Below are positions 46,614 to 57,610 of a stretch of 64,000 nucleotides of DNA, piece by piece (positions within the stretch are counted from its first letter, which is position 1; each line of letters opens with the position of its first letter). The translations under genes were made by a program, and so were the position numbers. This DNA comes from Erythrobasidium yunnanense. Lineage: Eukaryota; Basidiomycota; Cystobasidiomycetes; Erythrobasidiales; Erythrobasidiaceae. The notes beneath the pieces are model-generated. The model had not been told where the DNA came from. It searched no databases and saw only the letters and a program-made list of their open reading frames with translations. The stretch is taken from contig BCJC01000005.1 in the NCBI GenBank assembly GCA_001600175.1, positions 662,471 to 726,470 of the forward strand. The letters run 5' to 3'.

Positions 46614-48780
46614 ATGGCCTCAAGCAGTGGCAGGAAGCTGATATCTGCCCCTCAACGTATACTTGCAGCGCGTTGGCTGCCTGATGCGAACACCCATGAC
46701 CCATCTGGCTGGCAGGTCATCCTGCGAAATCAAGGCGTCGTTGTTCTCTTCAATCGCAATGACCGCTCATTGGCAGTAGAAGCACCTGCTGTTGCTACTT
46801 CCAATGCATCCATACCTCTGGCTGGCGAAGGTGACAATTTTGAGCGAGAAGATGGACCGGCAGTCGGGTCATGTCCCCTATGCAAGCGACCTTTCCAGGC
46901 CGGATCTAGCAAAGGCTCTATGCCTACCTTCAGTACAAGACGGTCATACAGGCCACTTCTGGCGGTCGAAGAGCCGGATGATGAGGTACTGAGCACCGAT
47001 TACTTCCACCTGCTCGGCGAGTCGCATCATGGCTCTCCCTCCCCAACGCCAGAGCCTTCTCGTCCAGGTACTCCAGAGATAGGCAGTCATCTCGACTCAT
47101 CCTCCTTCTTGGAAGGATACTATTCTCGATTCTTCGTGGAAGTAGCAGACTTGGGTAGAGGCATGACTGGCACGGTGCACCTCTGTCAGCATGTTCTGAA
47201 TGGTAATACACTCGGCTACTTTGCATGCAAGAAGATCCCCGTAGGCTATCCAACCTTGCTCTATCGTGCCTTTTCACTGACAAACAACGCTAGGTTGGTA
47301 ATTCGTCGCCGTCTTTGACGAAAGCGTTGATGGAGATCAAGCATCTGGAAGCACTGAGACACCCAAACATAATCGCTCTGCATCACGTATGGCTGGAGAC
47401 CGCTTCGTTGCACAGAGGTCCGCCTGTTCCCTGTCTCTTCGCTCTGATGGACTACGCGAATGGCGGCAGGTGAGTGACGTACTGACATGTCGAAACATAC
47501 TACTGGATGCTTACGCTGTACACAGCCTCGATGCATATATTCGATCTAGGGGCGGTCTGAAACAACAAGAGTGCTTGGAGCCACAGTCAGCTGAAACGCT
47601 TAAGGCAAGAGCGCGTTCTCGAAGAACGAGATCACGTTCGCCTCTGGCCGATGACGTAAGGGCAGTGCATCTCTTCGGCCTTGAAGAGATCATATCGCTA
47701 TGCAGCGACATCGCCTCAGGTCTAGCTTTTATCCACGGGAACAACCTGCTTCATCTGGACCTTAAAGCAGAGAATATCCTTCTGAATCGAAATCATGAGG
47801 ACTTATCGCTCCTTCCAGTCGCTGTGCTATCCGATTTTGGCTCGGCAGAAGCGCGTAATGCCGTAGCTCGTAAGCTGCGCAGCGGAACGACTGGGACTTT
47901 GGACTATCTGGCACCTGAAGCCTTCCAGACCCTTCCTAACGGACGCGCCCGACCGCACACGGCAGAATTGGATCTTTGGGCATTGGGCCTGGTCATACAC
48001 CTGATCGTCTTCTACGAACTCCCTTACCTGGAAGTGGACGTCGATCGTAGGCAGCAATAAGTAGGCTAATATATCTCTGTCGCTTACATTGTGATACAGG
48101 ATTGACGGAGGAGATCAAAGTATATCAAGGCTACAAGTATCGAGAGAGCCATCATCGGCGACGTGATATTCCCTTTGAGCTGTGCAGTCTCATCGAGCAA
48201 CTCGTCAACATCAATCCCGAAGAACGCCCTCCTGCCGAAAACGTCTACAGAGCGATCCAGTCACTCAAGCTGCCACAGCCAGCAGCGACATCCGTGCCGT
48301 CCACCTTAGCTGCCAAGTCACTCAGTCTGGTCAAGTCAGTCGTGCATGCGCCGAAGGCAGTCAAGGAGGCACCTGAAGCACCAGTTGAACAGATAGTAAG
48401 GACAAGCGGCCTTGAGATGTTTCAGCTGTTGAGCTGATCTGTATGTGGCTAGCAATCTGCTGTTAATGCTGAAAAGGTGTCCAGCAATGCTATAAAATCT
48501 ATGAAGCCATTCTTCTGGCTCTTGTTTAGGGTGAGCGAGCTATGAGGTGTGCATATGCTAGATACTGATGTTTTTACAGGCGATGCTCTTCATGCGTGTA
48601 CACTCCGCACAGTGTCGTCGAGAGGGCACTGTAAGCATGCCTGTATGGATGCTTGTGCTACTGGTCATACTGGCAATGCTTGAGATGGCCCTGCCATCTC
48701 CAAACTGGGTGCTCCTGGTGACTTCAGTCACTTCTTATGCAGTACTGTCCAATTTCCCTGTAGCTTCTGTTATCTGTTGA
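46614..48780 (+). CDS. IKS1: Ser/Thr protein kinase IKS1-like with C-terminal membrane anchor
   Basis: Six exons: 46614-47240, 47294-47469, 47526-48046, 48100-48395, 48477-48530 and 48580-48780, giving 624 residues. The N-terminal part has a CPLCKRPF cysteine pair. The kinase domain starts near 181 with LGRGMTGTVHLCQH. The ATP lysine is in ACKKIPVG, the catalytic loop is HLDLKAEN (Leu in place of the usual Arg), then DFGSAEA, GTLDYLAPEA and LDLWALGLVIH. An insert with Ser/Arg lies before helix E. The end has two hydrophobic segments (about 580-597 and 601-624), so the kinase is probably membrane-bound. This layout fits yeast Iks1. Confidence 0.88.
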
Positions 48781-48922
48781 TGTATCATTTATCCGCGAAC
48801 TGCAAGGAGACCGACAGTCTGTACCTCCGTCTTTCTGGTTCGCGATGGTTGACTATTCACAAACCACTACTATAACCTCAACAGCTATATACAACCTTGA
48901 TAAATTTCATGCTTTCTACGTA

Positions 48923-51071
48923 CTACATTACTATACACTTGTTGTTTAGCTCCAATTCCTCCACTATCTCTGCCTCGATCTCCTTCTTGTTTTCCTTCTC
49001 CTTTGCTTTAATCTCTTTCGGGAACCACAATTTCTGGAAAGACATGAGCGCATGGTCGAGATTGTCTGGGTAGAAGTCTAGTCAGCCGTACTGTCGTGGA
49101 TCGTTCCGGGCGAGAGAATTACCTTTATTCGCCTTAAGCACAACGGGCGCTCTACAAGCTGGACAAGCATCTTGACCGCGCTTCTGCATCTTGACCAGAC
49201 AGCGGACACAGAACTTGTGACTACAGTCCAGTGCAATCGGCCTCCAAGCGATATCGCCGCAAATTAGACATGCGAAGTCGTCGATTTGCGGTATGATGGG
49301 AAGCAGGATCTCCGTAAGCTTCGTAAGCAGGACGTGCGGCAGTGTTGTAAGACCAGCAAAGAGGAGAGAAGTCATTTCTTGCGATGTAACCCGCTTTGCG
49401 AATGCTGCCTGAGCGGTCATTGCCGAGCTGGATTCCGGTGAGTTCCCCAGCTGCAGCTGCTTTTGCTTGTCAACGAATTCCGAGAACTCTTGAGAAGCCG
49501 GAAGGCCAAGACGCTTGTCGTGCTTTTTGAGGATCTTGCGAGCAGCCTCCCGGTTCGCGAAGCCGATTCTACATGGAACATAAGTCAGCGGGCACTACAC
49601 AAGCTGCTGTCTTCGAGAGTTAACTGACCTTTTCAGTTGTAGAAGCTCCTGATTCAGCTGTACAAATTGCTCCAAGCTCTTTCTACTTTCTTTGCTTCGC
49701 ATCTTCTTGGCAAGCTTCCGTCTTCCTACTTGATCTACGAACCAGTCCAGCCTCTTTTCGACCTCAGCTATGCTTCTTTCGCCGCGACTCCGCTCATATT
49801 CGCTTTCAAAAATCTGGGCTTCCACCCACAGCGAGAAGACCTCTCTCCACGAGTAGAGATCATTCCGACTGCGATTCGGGGAGGATGTGGCGGAGACAGA
49901 CTTGGCTAGCAGATTTACTGCATCGAGAAAGGTAGCTTTCTCGGCCTGGAAGAGGGATGCCAAAGCAGAAAGGGCTTGATTGAGGAGCGTGAAGAACTCG
50001 CTGCCATACTCGAGATCGATGACCACTTCGCGATGGTGTCTTCTAGGACGTCTGTGACCGTTACGCTTGCTGAGCTTTGCAGCCCGGAGCGTGGAAGCTA
50101 TACTCGCGGTCTCGTCTCCTTCGGCATCGCCTTCGGAGGCCAAGTCGTATACAGCATCATCAGAAAGTAGGATATCTGGGCCGTCAAGGATGACTGTATC
50201 TGCTTCTTCGCCCTCTTGCTCATCGAGGTCTTCTATGGGTGCGATCGCTGAGCTGCGTGAGCGCGGACTACCAGGTGGTGTAACGAGAGCTTGCGGGACG
50301 ACTCCATTACCATACAGCTTGTCTATAAGGATGTCTTGCTCGCTTTTCGCTATACCAGACGTGCTATGACTGAAATGTACATCGTCTTCCTGGCTATCTT
50401 CTGCCGGATTGTCCGAATGCGACGCATCGACCTCATCGCTTGTGATCTCGGTGATATGCGCATGATCGGCTCGAAGAAGACGATTATAAAGATCTTTGCC
50501 AGCTGAATCTTCTTCCGGTTCTGAGGAAGCGCTTTCGGAGCTGGCTGACGAGAAGACGAGCTTGATCCTGGGTTGGGGATTCTCAGCGGTTCCTGCATTG
50601 GAAGTATCAGCGTTGTTGTCAAAGGAATCCTTGATTCGAGTCCGAAATACCGGCTAGCTGGTACTCTGCTCTCGCACGTGGTTGAGAGTGCTTCTTCTTT
50701 GATCCTCTGGCTTTGGCTTCTTGCAGCTTTCTGAGGGATTTAGGTCTGTTTAGACTGCTCGAAGAAGTAGATTTCGTGATGGCTTTCTTCTGGATGCGAG
50801 TTTCAAGCTCGCTGTCGCTATCGTCTGGACCGACAACTGCGTTGTTCGCGCTGAGAAGCTCCTTGAGCAGCTGGGCGTCCAGACCGACGTTCGCAAGCTC
50901 ATTCTCGATCCTCTTGATGCTCTTCTTCAGCTGCTTGTCTGTTCAGATCCCAAAATGTCAATAAAATCCTGTCTTCAATGCCGCGATGAGCACCCTACAA
51001 TCGATGCTGGCCGCCTGAAACGACTCTGATGTCCCAGAGAGCTCTCGCGCAAGCTGCTGCCCGTACTTCAT
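48923..51071 (-). CDS. SPX-RING E3 ubiquitin ligase with CaaX end
   Basis: Five exons on the complement: 50999-51071, 50651-50938, 49629-50592, 49123-49568 and 48923-49077, giving 641 residues. The SPX domain, which senses inositol pyrophosphates, is split: MKYGQQLARELSG and DYKQLKKSIKRIENEL at the N-terminus, then a long Ser/Glu-rich insert, then EFFTLLNQAL, WREVFSLWVEAQIFES and ANREAARKILKKHDKR. The RING finger (about 538-580) has CLICGDIAWRPIALDCSHKFC and CPACRAPVV. FPKEIKAKEKEN follows, as in fungal RING-14 proteins. The last four residues are CIVM, a farnesylation-type CaaX box. Likely phosphate-linked ubiquitination at a membrane (inference). Confidence 0.92.
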
Positions 51072-51571
51072 TATGCCATGTTGACAGAACTACAAAAGAG
51101 GCGACCCAAAATGGGCATGTATTGGCCAACGTGCGCAGCGCAAAATCTACCTTGACAAGCAGAAGACAGCCGTTGTCATGTCTTCCAAGAGTTATTGGAT
51201 GCTTAGAACACTATCAAAAGCTTGAATGCATGCTTCCGGCCAGATTCAACGGGTCTGAGGTTCGGGAGTCCCTCGGGGTCCGCTGAAACCGACATAACCG
51301 ATTCACCGGCTGTATCATGCTAACAGAGGACATTCTAGCGCTAGGCTTCATACTACGCTGCGATCGCAACGACTGTCGTACAGAGTCCCCATCTTCCAGG
51401 TTGTGGACCTGGCTATGAAGGTCGATCACGCGCCTCAGGTGCTCTTTCCTGCTCCCTTTCGAGTCAACGACATAAACCTCTATCTGCCTTTGTCCCTTCT
51501 CGGCAGTAGTTGACCTCATTGCTGCCCAGATCAACTCTCAAAATCCAGCCCAGCCTCTATCCAGCCGGTAC
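51072..51571. other. Divergent promoter region
   Basis: About 500 bp between the divergent starts of the SPX-RING gene and the first HSF-like gene. No gene seen. Confidence 0.5.
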
Positions 51572-52824
51572 ATGCCACGAACGCGCGGGCGAAGTGTCTT
51601 CCTGACGCGATTATGGCCGTCCGTCCCTGCTACAGTGGCATCAGCATGAGCTTTGGCTGACATTTTGTCCTTCCAGGCTTTTGCCGTATCTATCGCCATC
51701 TATCGCTTGGAGCGTCAGTGGGAGGTATCTCGTAGTACATGACGTAGACGAACTACTCAAATCGCTGCTGGCTGCGGAAATCGTGAGGTCTAGCAAAGAA
51801 GCTTCTCTGGCAAGGCAATTTAGGGTAAGTGGGCCATCTTGTAAGTGAAAGAGCATAAAGGGCACTCACTTCAATCTGCACTAGCTGTACGGGTTCGCTC
51901 GAATACGTTATGTATATCTTAAGCAACTTCCGGAGCTCAGAGACCTACCAAAGAAAGCCTGGGTAATGCACCACCATACTCTGGTTTGTCCAAAGTCATA
52001 CTGAAGACTTGTTGAAAATGCGCTTATCGTACTTTACGTCACTTCAGACTCGAGAGTCCTCTATCGACCGCGTTCAGGCTGAGGTGGCTCTAGCAACTTT
52101 CAGTCAGCCCACCAGGACTAGAGAGACATCACAGTCCGATGAAGTAGCCATGTCACCATCGTGCACTTCCCAAGCGGCCCCCAACATGGACATCGATCTC
52201 GATATCTTCCCCTCTGCTCAGGGAGTGGTAGCAACACTTCCGGAAGAACTGGCCGGTGCTCCACCGCCTCCTATCAACGCCCAATCGTCCGTCGAAGGCT
52301 TTCACTTCGATGTGCCCTCTCACAATGCAGAGTTTTTGGCTCTTCAGCAATTTCTCGAGCAGATGGAGCCGAATGAGGACGCGTCACCCCATGACAGCGA
52401 CCTGACTACGGCAGAAAACGCGTACCTGGATAGATTGCTCGCTGGAGCAAGCGAGACGAACGGCGATGCTCACCCAGGCGGTAGAGAGCGATCTCAATTG
52501 CCAGTCGCTGTCTTTCAGCCTCGCGAGCCTGGAGGTACAGGATGGCAAAGCTGTGAAGTATCTATTTCGCACTATGCATCTGAAACGCAGAGCAGCTGTA
52601 TGGGGTCTGGACTGTCTACTTTTGACTCTCTCTTCCAGGTTGCCCTGTCTGAGCAGGCCAGCTCGGGCCCGGTATACTGGTATCCACCTTCAGACAGGGT
52701 ATCAGCGGTAAGTGACAAGCATCTGATCGGCTTATAAGCTGTAGTGAAGGGTGCCCACTTTTCCGACCCTCGAGTTCAGGTAGTGTCGACTGATAAGAGT
52801 CGCTGCGGCCTTTGTCAAGACTGA
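51572..52824 (+). CDS. HSF-type DNA-binding protein 1 (diverged)
   Basis: Five exons: 51572-51618, 51677-51824, 51885-51962, 52048-52707 and 52780-52824, giving 325 residues. The N-terminal HSF fold is clear though divergent: FLTRLWPLLP, IAWSVSGRYLVVHDVDELL, ASLARQFRLYGFARIRYVY. SFxRQLNxYGF is the usual recognition helix and loop. The remainder is Ser/Glu/Pro-rich and unordered, with no clear coiled coil for trimerisation. If the last intron (gtaagt donor at 52708) is retained, the protein ends at 52737 instead. First of three consecutive HSF-like genes on this strand. Confidence 0.75.
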
Positions 52825-53471
52825 GAACGTGATGAGAGATCAATGCTTGGTAACAGGAACTTGCACCGAACAGATCTCCCTTGGTAGTCTGAGTTCGAGA
52901 TGCCTTGAAGTACCGATGAGAGCGAGATGTCAATAGAGGCGTGTAGTATAGTCATTAGCTCGATGAAAGCAAAGCTCTATGCAGATGCCCTAAGAGTTTG
53001 TATGGCGGGCTACGTTGACTTGGCTTTCGTTTCGTTTCTTTCGCAATCAGGCGACATCGTTTGCAGTCTGGAAGGCACTGCTCATTCCTTCTCTTTCAAT
53101 CCGCATAAGCACGCAGGTTTCGAAGAATCTTCTGCTTGAGCCTAGCCAGCAACTCGTCGGTGTCAGTCTGGAGCAAGCCAGAACCAGGAAAAGCTTGAAA
53201 TCGGGCAGCTCAAGCTGAAGCAGTCAAGGCAAAGGCACAGGAGCTCTTGAAGAATCCCTTTCAATAGTCGCGCCAGTCTTGTGCGCCTCTGAAGCTTGCT
53301 GGGCCTTGAGCGAAGTCAAGGTGCTCCAGAGACAGAGAGCAGCCGAAACTCCTTGGCCATCGTCGGACTGCATAATCTAGGACATTCGTTGGCTTTATGC
53401 TTTGCGGATGAGCAATAGCCCAGATCCGAAGAGCTGAAGACAACCTGTAATCGTTGCCCGAAACAGCAACA
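52825..53471. other. Intergenic region between HSF-like genes 1 and 2
   Basis: About 650 bp. No supported gene. Short open frames on both strands show no family resemblance. Probably regulatory. Confidence 0.5.
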
Positions 53472-54870
53472 ATGTCCAATAAAGGAGCCGACTTCTTCCT
53501 TACCAAGTATGTATCATGTCCTTAAGCAACATGTAGACGCTATATCCTGCTCACTCTGCTATCTCGCTCGTTGCAGATTCTGGACCCAGATTTTGGCGGA
53601 TCCAGGCTGCCGCCATGTCGTTGACTGGGACCCATCTGGCCACTACCTCATCATCTACGACACAGAGCAATTGATGGCAGAGATCAAAGCCCGTTCGGTG
53701 TGCAAGCAGAAAGACTACGACTCCTTCGCCAGACAGCTTAGAGTGAGTACAGTTGATTGACATTGACGCTAGCAGCGGAGCTGACAACGTCCGAACGCTA
53801 CTACAGATCTACAGATGGGGTAGAGTCAAGGAGAACGACAAGGGTTGGAGACCTTGGCCAGACTCGGCCAAAGTCTGGAAACATCCTCGTTTGGTGAGCA
53901 CCTCTACTGCACAGAATTTGAACAAGCTTATTAATGTGACTGCTATTAGACACGCGATTCAGACGTCTCAGATGTCGCTACTATCACCCGAAACGCCCCG
54001 CCTAAGCCGAACAGAGGGCAAGGAGCAACAAACATTTCGGGCATGAGAAGAAAAGCTACAGATGGCCTTGAAGAGATTCCAGTCTCTACTCCGACTCAGC
54101 ACGACCCGTACGCAACCTCCATCCCCGTACCTTCACTCCAAGCTTTACAAGGCAATCCTGCCCAGCTGCCGCTTCCGACTGCTTCTGCGCCTCGAAGCAC
54201 TGCTTCTCCTGCTCCAATGTCATCCCGCCCGAATGGCATGGGATTTGCTCTTCAATTGGCCTCTATGCTGGACGAACAGACCGCCGAATTAGGCCTTCTA
54301 CATACATTCTCTCTGCCTGCAGACGGAGCCGATGGCAGTAACGGAAGTGCTGCTTCTTCCAAGCCTAGATACAGAAGACGTAGAGATCCAGACGATAGCG
54401 ACGAAGAAGACCTGCAAGCGGATGACGACGTCATACTCAGTGCAGATCACCAAGCCGCTTCCAGCTCTCAGAGTCGAGCGGCTGCGACCTCTCATTATAG
54501 AACTTGTAAGTATTGCGTCGCTATTCAGCCACAAGATCCGTTCCGGTTGACATGCTTATCCTATTCCTCTACCCTCTTTCTTCCCGCCTTCCTATTGGCA
54601 GCTGGCATGATACCATACGCCAATCAAGCACATCTTCCGTCCCAATCGACCGCAGCCATCTACGCCCATCATAATGTGGTGGCGACTTTCGATTATTTGC
54701 CTTGGCTCAACCCAGAGAGAGAGAATGTAGTCGCTGCACCAGTCCGTAGCAAGAGTAGCACTAGTACTCCACCTCCCGCGCCCTTGGGACAGCTTACAAA
54801 GTCGGAAGCTAGCCTGGAAACCCAGTCTCTTGAAGAACACTCTCAGTCAGACGATATCATGGTCGAATAG
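53472..54870 (+). CDS. HSF-type DNA-binding protein 2 (diverged)
   Basis: Five exons: 53472-53506, 53577-53742, 53807-53893, 53950-54505 and 54602-54870, giving 370 residues. The HSF fold reads FFLTKFWTQIL, VDWDPSGHYLIIYDTEQLM, DSFARQLRIYRWGRVK, ending in WKHPRL. YGF is replaced by YRW. The C-terminal part is disordered with acidic and Ser-rich tracts and a hydrophobic stretch near LGLLHTFSLP. The last intron (54506-54601) is 96 nt, a multiple of three, and has no in-frame stop. If retained it would insert 32 residues that include a CKYC pair and a hydrophobic run. Confidence 0.8.
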
Positions 54871-55501
54871 TCTTCGGACATGACGGAATCACGTCTACTG
54901 CCCCTCAACTTTACGTTCCGTCTGCTTTCGGACCCTCTGCACTGTCATTGTACGCATTATCGTACAGGCGGCAATTCATGCTGCCCATACCTCCCTGCAT
55001 TCGTTGTAGCTCGTCTCTCACGCAATACATGTGTAGCTTGAGTATGCTAACTCTGTACACCCGATCTGTACTTCTTTCCCGTCCACCACTCCCTCTTCTT
55101 CCCTTCTCTTTCTCGTTGGCCGCGCAACGGTCAACGGTTTCTGTCGAACGTCAAACATCTCACGGGGCGGACTTGCTTGACGACTCCGAACTTCACTCTT
55201 CCATTACCCTCTACCCTCTAGTTCAGTAACTACAGACTGCCTAATGTCGTCGGAGGGCAGACAGTCTGGCTCGCTTACGAGGCGCGTCCAGACTTTACTT
55301 CACTCATGATCGCGGCTCCGGGAGCTTGCGCGAAGCCTCCGCACAGCAGCACAAGGATATGATGTATGCCCTCGCCTGCGCTGGAAGAGACCTCTGGAAG
55401 ACAACGCTGGAAGATGCGCTGCGCCTTAAAGCAGGTGTTCCCCCCACTTTGTCTCTTGCTTTCTCTTTCCTCAGCCAGCATACTCACTTATTCTATTCAT
55501 A
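54871..55501. other. Intergenic region between HSF-like genes 2 and 3
   Basis: About 630 bp, pyrimidine-rich around 55060-55125 as in many fungal promoters. No supported gene. Confidence 0.5.
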
Positions 55502-56495
55502 ATGTTACGGGAGAGATCGTTCTTGAGCCGATTCTGGACGTACGTCATCGGAATGGTAGACGAAGCAGTCCGCATAGCTGATCCGATAATTGTCTTCCCA
55601 GGCTGTTCGATGAGGGAGATGAGCAAGCGAATCGCTTGATTGGATGGTCGAAGAACGGGAAATACTTCTACATTTTCGATACCACCCGCGACCGGGAACA
55701 TCTTACTAGATTAGCTATTGAGCGAGGAATATTACAACGAGCTGGCAATGGTAAAGGGAGAGTTATGAGAAAGACGCCTAAGTATGATAATATATCAAGA
55801 CAATTGCGCGTTCGTGTAAGCAAGACTCTTCCGCTGAAACTTGCTGAGCCATTGTCTGCAGTACTATGGATACAATCGCGATCAGAGCCTGGACAGAGGG
55901 CGAATGATCGCATGGAAGCATTCACATTTGGTCAGTGTCTGTCTCTCAAACCTTTTCGAATGCTGCTGATGCAAAATTGGAAATCCAGAATCGCGACTCT
56001 ACAGCTGCTGAGGTCAAACGCTGGAAATCGAATGCACCATCTAAGAGTAAACAGAGAATTAAGAGCAGCAAGTACGAGCCGCAGCCGTGCCGAGAGGAAG
56101 AAGATGAGAATTATGATGAGGACGAGGAAGGACGAAAGGAGTATTGCCATCTGCGCGAAAGCTTGATCCAATGCACCGAAGACCCAACTCTACCCGAAGA
56201 CAAGAGCAGCAAGCTTATGGCTGTTGATTCAGACATAGCAGAGAAATGGAAGGATCACTCAAGGCTTATCTATGGCGCATCGATGGTGACTTTCGACAAG
56301 CCATTGAAGCTCTACGACCTGGAGAACCTCAGAGAAGAAATGGCTATCGTGGCGTACAAATCTCTTGAAACAGTCTCGGGGGAGGAAGGCGCCTTGCGTA
56401 AGGGCAGCGCGAGCATTGACGAGCAGACACCTTCCCCGACTCTCGCTCCTCCTATCGACTGGAAAGTATTTGACGTGGAAATGGCAGATGATTGA
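55502..56495 (+). CDS. HSF-type DNA-binding protein 3 (diverged)
   Basis: Four exons: 55502-55539, 55602-55809, 55862-55930 and 55989-56495, giving 273 residues. HSF fold: FLSRFWTLF, IGWSKNGKYFYIFDTT, then a long basic loop and YDNISRQLRYYGYNRD, ending in WKHSHL. The loop before the recognition helix is about 25 residues longer than in the other two. The C-terminal part is charged (Lys, Glu, Asp), with an acidic tract near EEEDENYDEDEEG. No recognisable trimerisation repeat. Start MLRERSFLSRFW agrees with a short N-terminus before the domain. Confidence 0.82.
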
Positions 56496-56658
56496 GAGGA
56501 AGTGGAAATGGAAATGGGAAGGCTGCATCGGATCGGAGGTTCAGAGGAATGTGTGAATAGACTGAAGGACAGATGAGACAAAGGACTAAAGGAGAGATGC
56601 AGGTGACGATGCGAATGGAGGAGAGCTATGCTACATGTATCGTAGATTGTTCAGGCGA

Positions 56659-57424
56659 TTAGGCGACGGATTGGAAGGCTGCTTGCAGATCCATCATATC
56701 GCTGCTATCTTTGCCAACGTGGCTATACCTGACTATTCCCGACCTATCTATCGCGAAGCCGCCGTTCGTCTGCCATCTGGAACGAAACCGTCAGCTTCCG
56801 GCTGGCTGAATTAGAGCTAACAGTATACCTTGTTCCGCGTGTAAGGCGGTTCGAGATACCTTCTTTCTGGAGTGCTTTGACTTTCTCGATGATAGAGAAG
56901 TTAATCACGTCGCCCCAACCCAGTTCTCCAAGACCAAAAGCGATGTATACGCGACGCTCCGGATCTCCATGGATTGTGACGTTATCTGGTACATCTTGCT
57001 GTAGCTCCTTGTAGACAAAGTCTTCTAGCTGGGCGGTCGGGACAGAGTGCGTGATAATGATGAACTGGGTAGGAGAATCCTTCCGCTCTTTAGCAAGATC
57101 TATCAATCCCCTTATTTCTAGATAGTAACATGGTCAGTCAAGGTAGGCTTCTGTCATCGAGAAGAATGTCTACCTTTCTCGCAGAAGCTGCATATCCGGG
57201 TAGGTCTTTCAGCATGCCGAAGACGGTCTTTTCAATGTATCGAGAGCATACGGGCATCCCACGTGTCTTGTGAACAGCAGAACAGCGTTCTTCCCATCCG
57301 GCAGAAGTAGCGGTGACGTCGGAGCTTGCTCTCCTACTTTCGGTGCATCTCGCTTCTTCTGATTGAACTGGAAGCTAGGAATCATAGACTCGAGATCATT
57401 CGCTATCCATTGTAGTGTCGACAT
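56659..57424 (-). CDS. Peroxiredoxin-like AhpC/TSA family protein
   Basis: Thioredoxin-fold protein. The start MSTLQWIANDL at 57424 leads to APKVGEQAPTSPLLLPDGK and TRHVGCPFCEKEIRGL, formed by splicing through a 14-nt exon near 57178-57191. The CPFC pair sits at the usual active-site position. Later: FIIITHSVPTAQLEDFV, GLGELGWGDVINF, TRWQTNGGFAID and RYSHVGKDSSDMMDL. This fungal group of AhpC/TSA-like proteins is often annotated as antioxidant enzymes; the true substrate is unknown. Convergent with the third HSF-like gene. Confidence 0.84.
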
Positions 57425-57610
57425 TGTATAGGAAAGACTTGGGTTGCGTAAAGAGCAAAGAGAAGGCAGGCGTACATGACCTATTGTAACAAGCGCGGCT
57501 GTGGCGCGTACTCTGTACATTACTGTTTACGAAGTGCTTGCACCTAGACGTAGACGTACATGTTTGCTGGATTTGTTACGTAAAAAGCGCAATTTACTGG
57601 CTCGTCCCGC

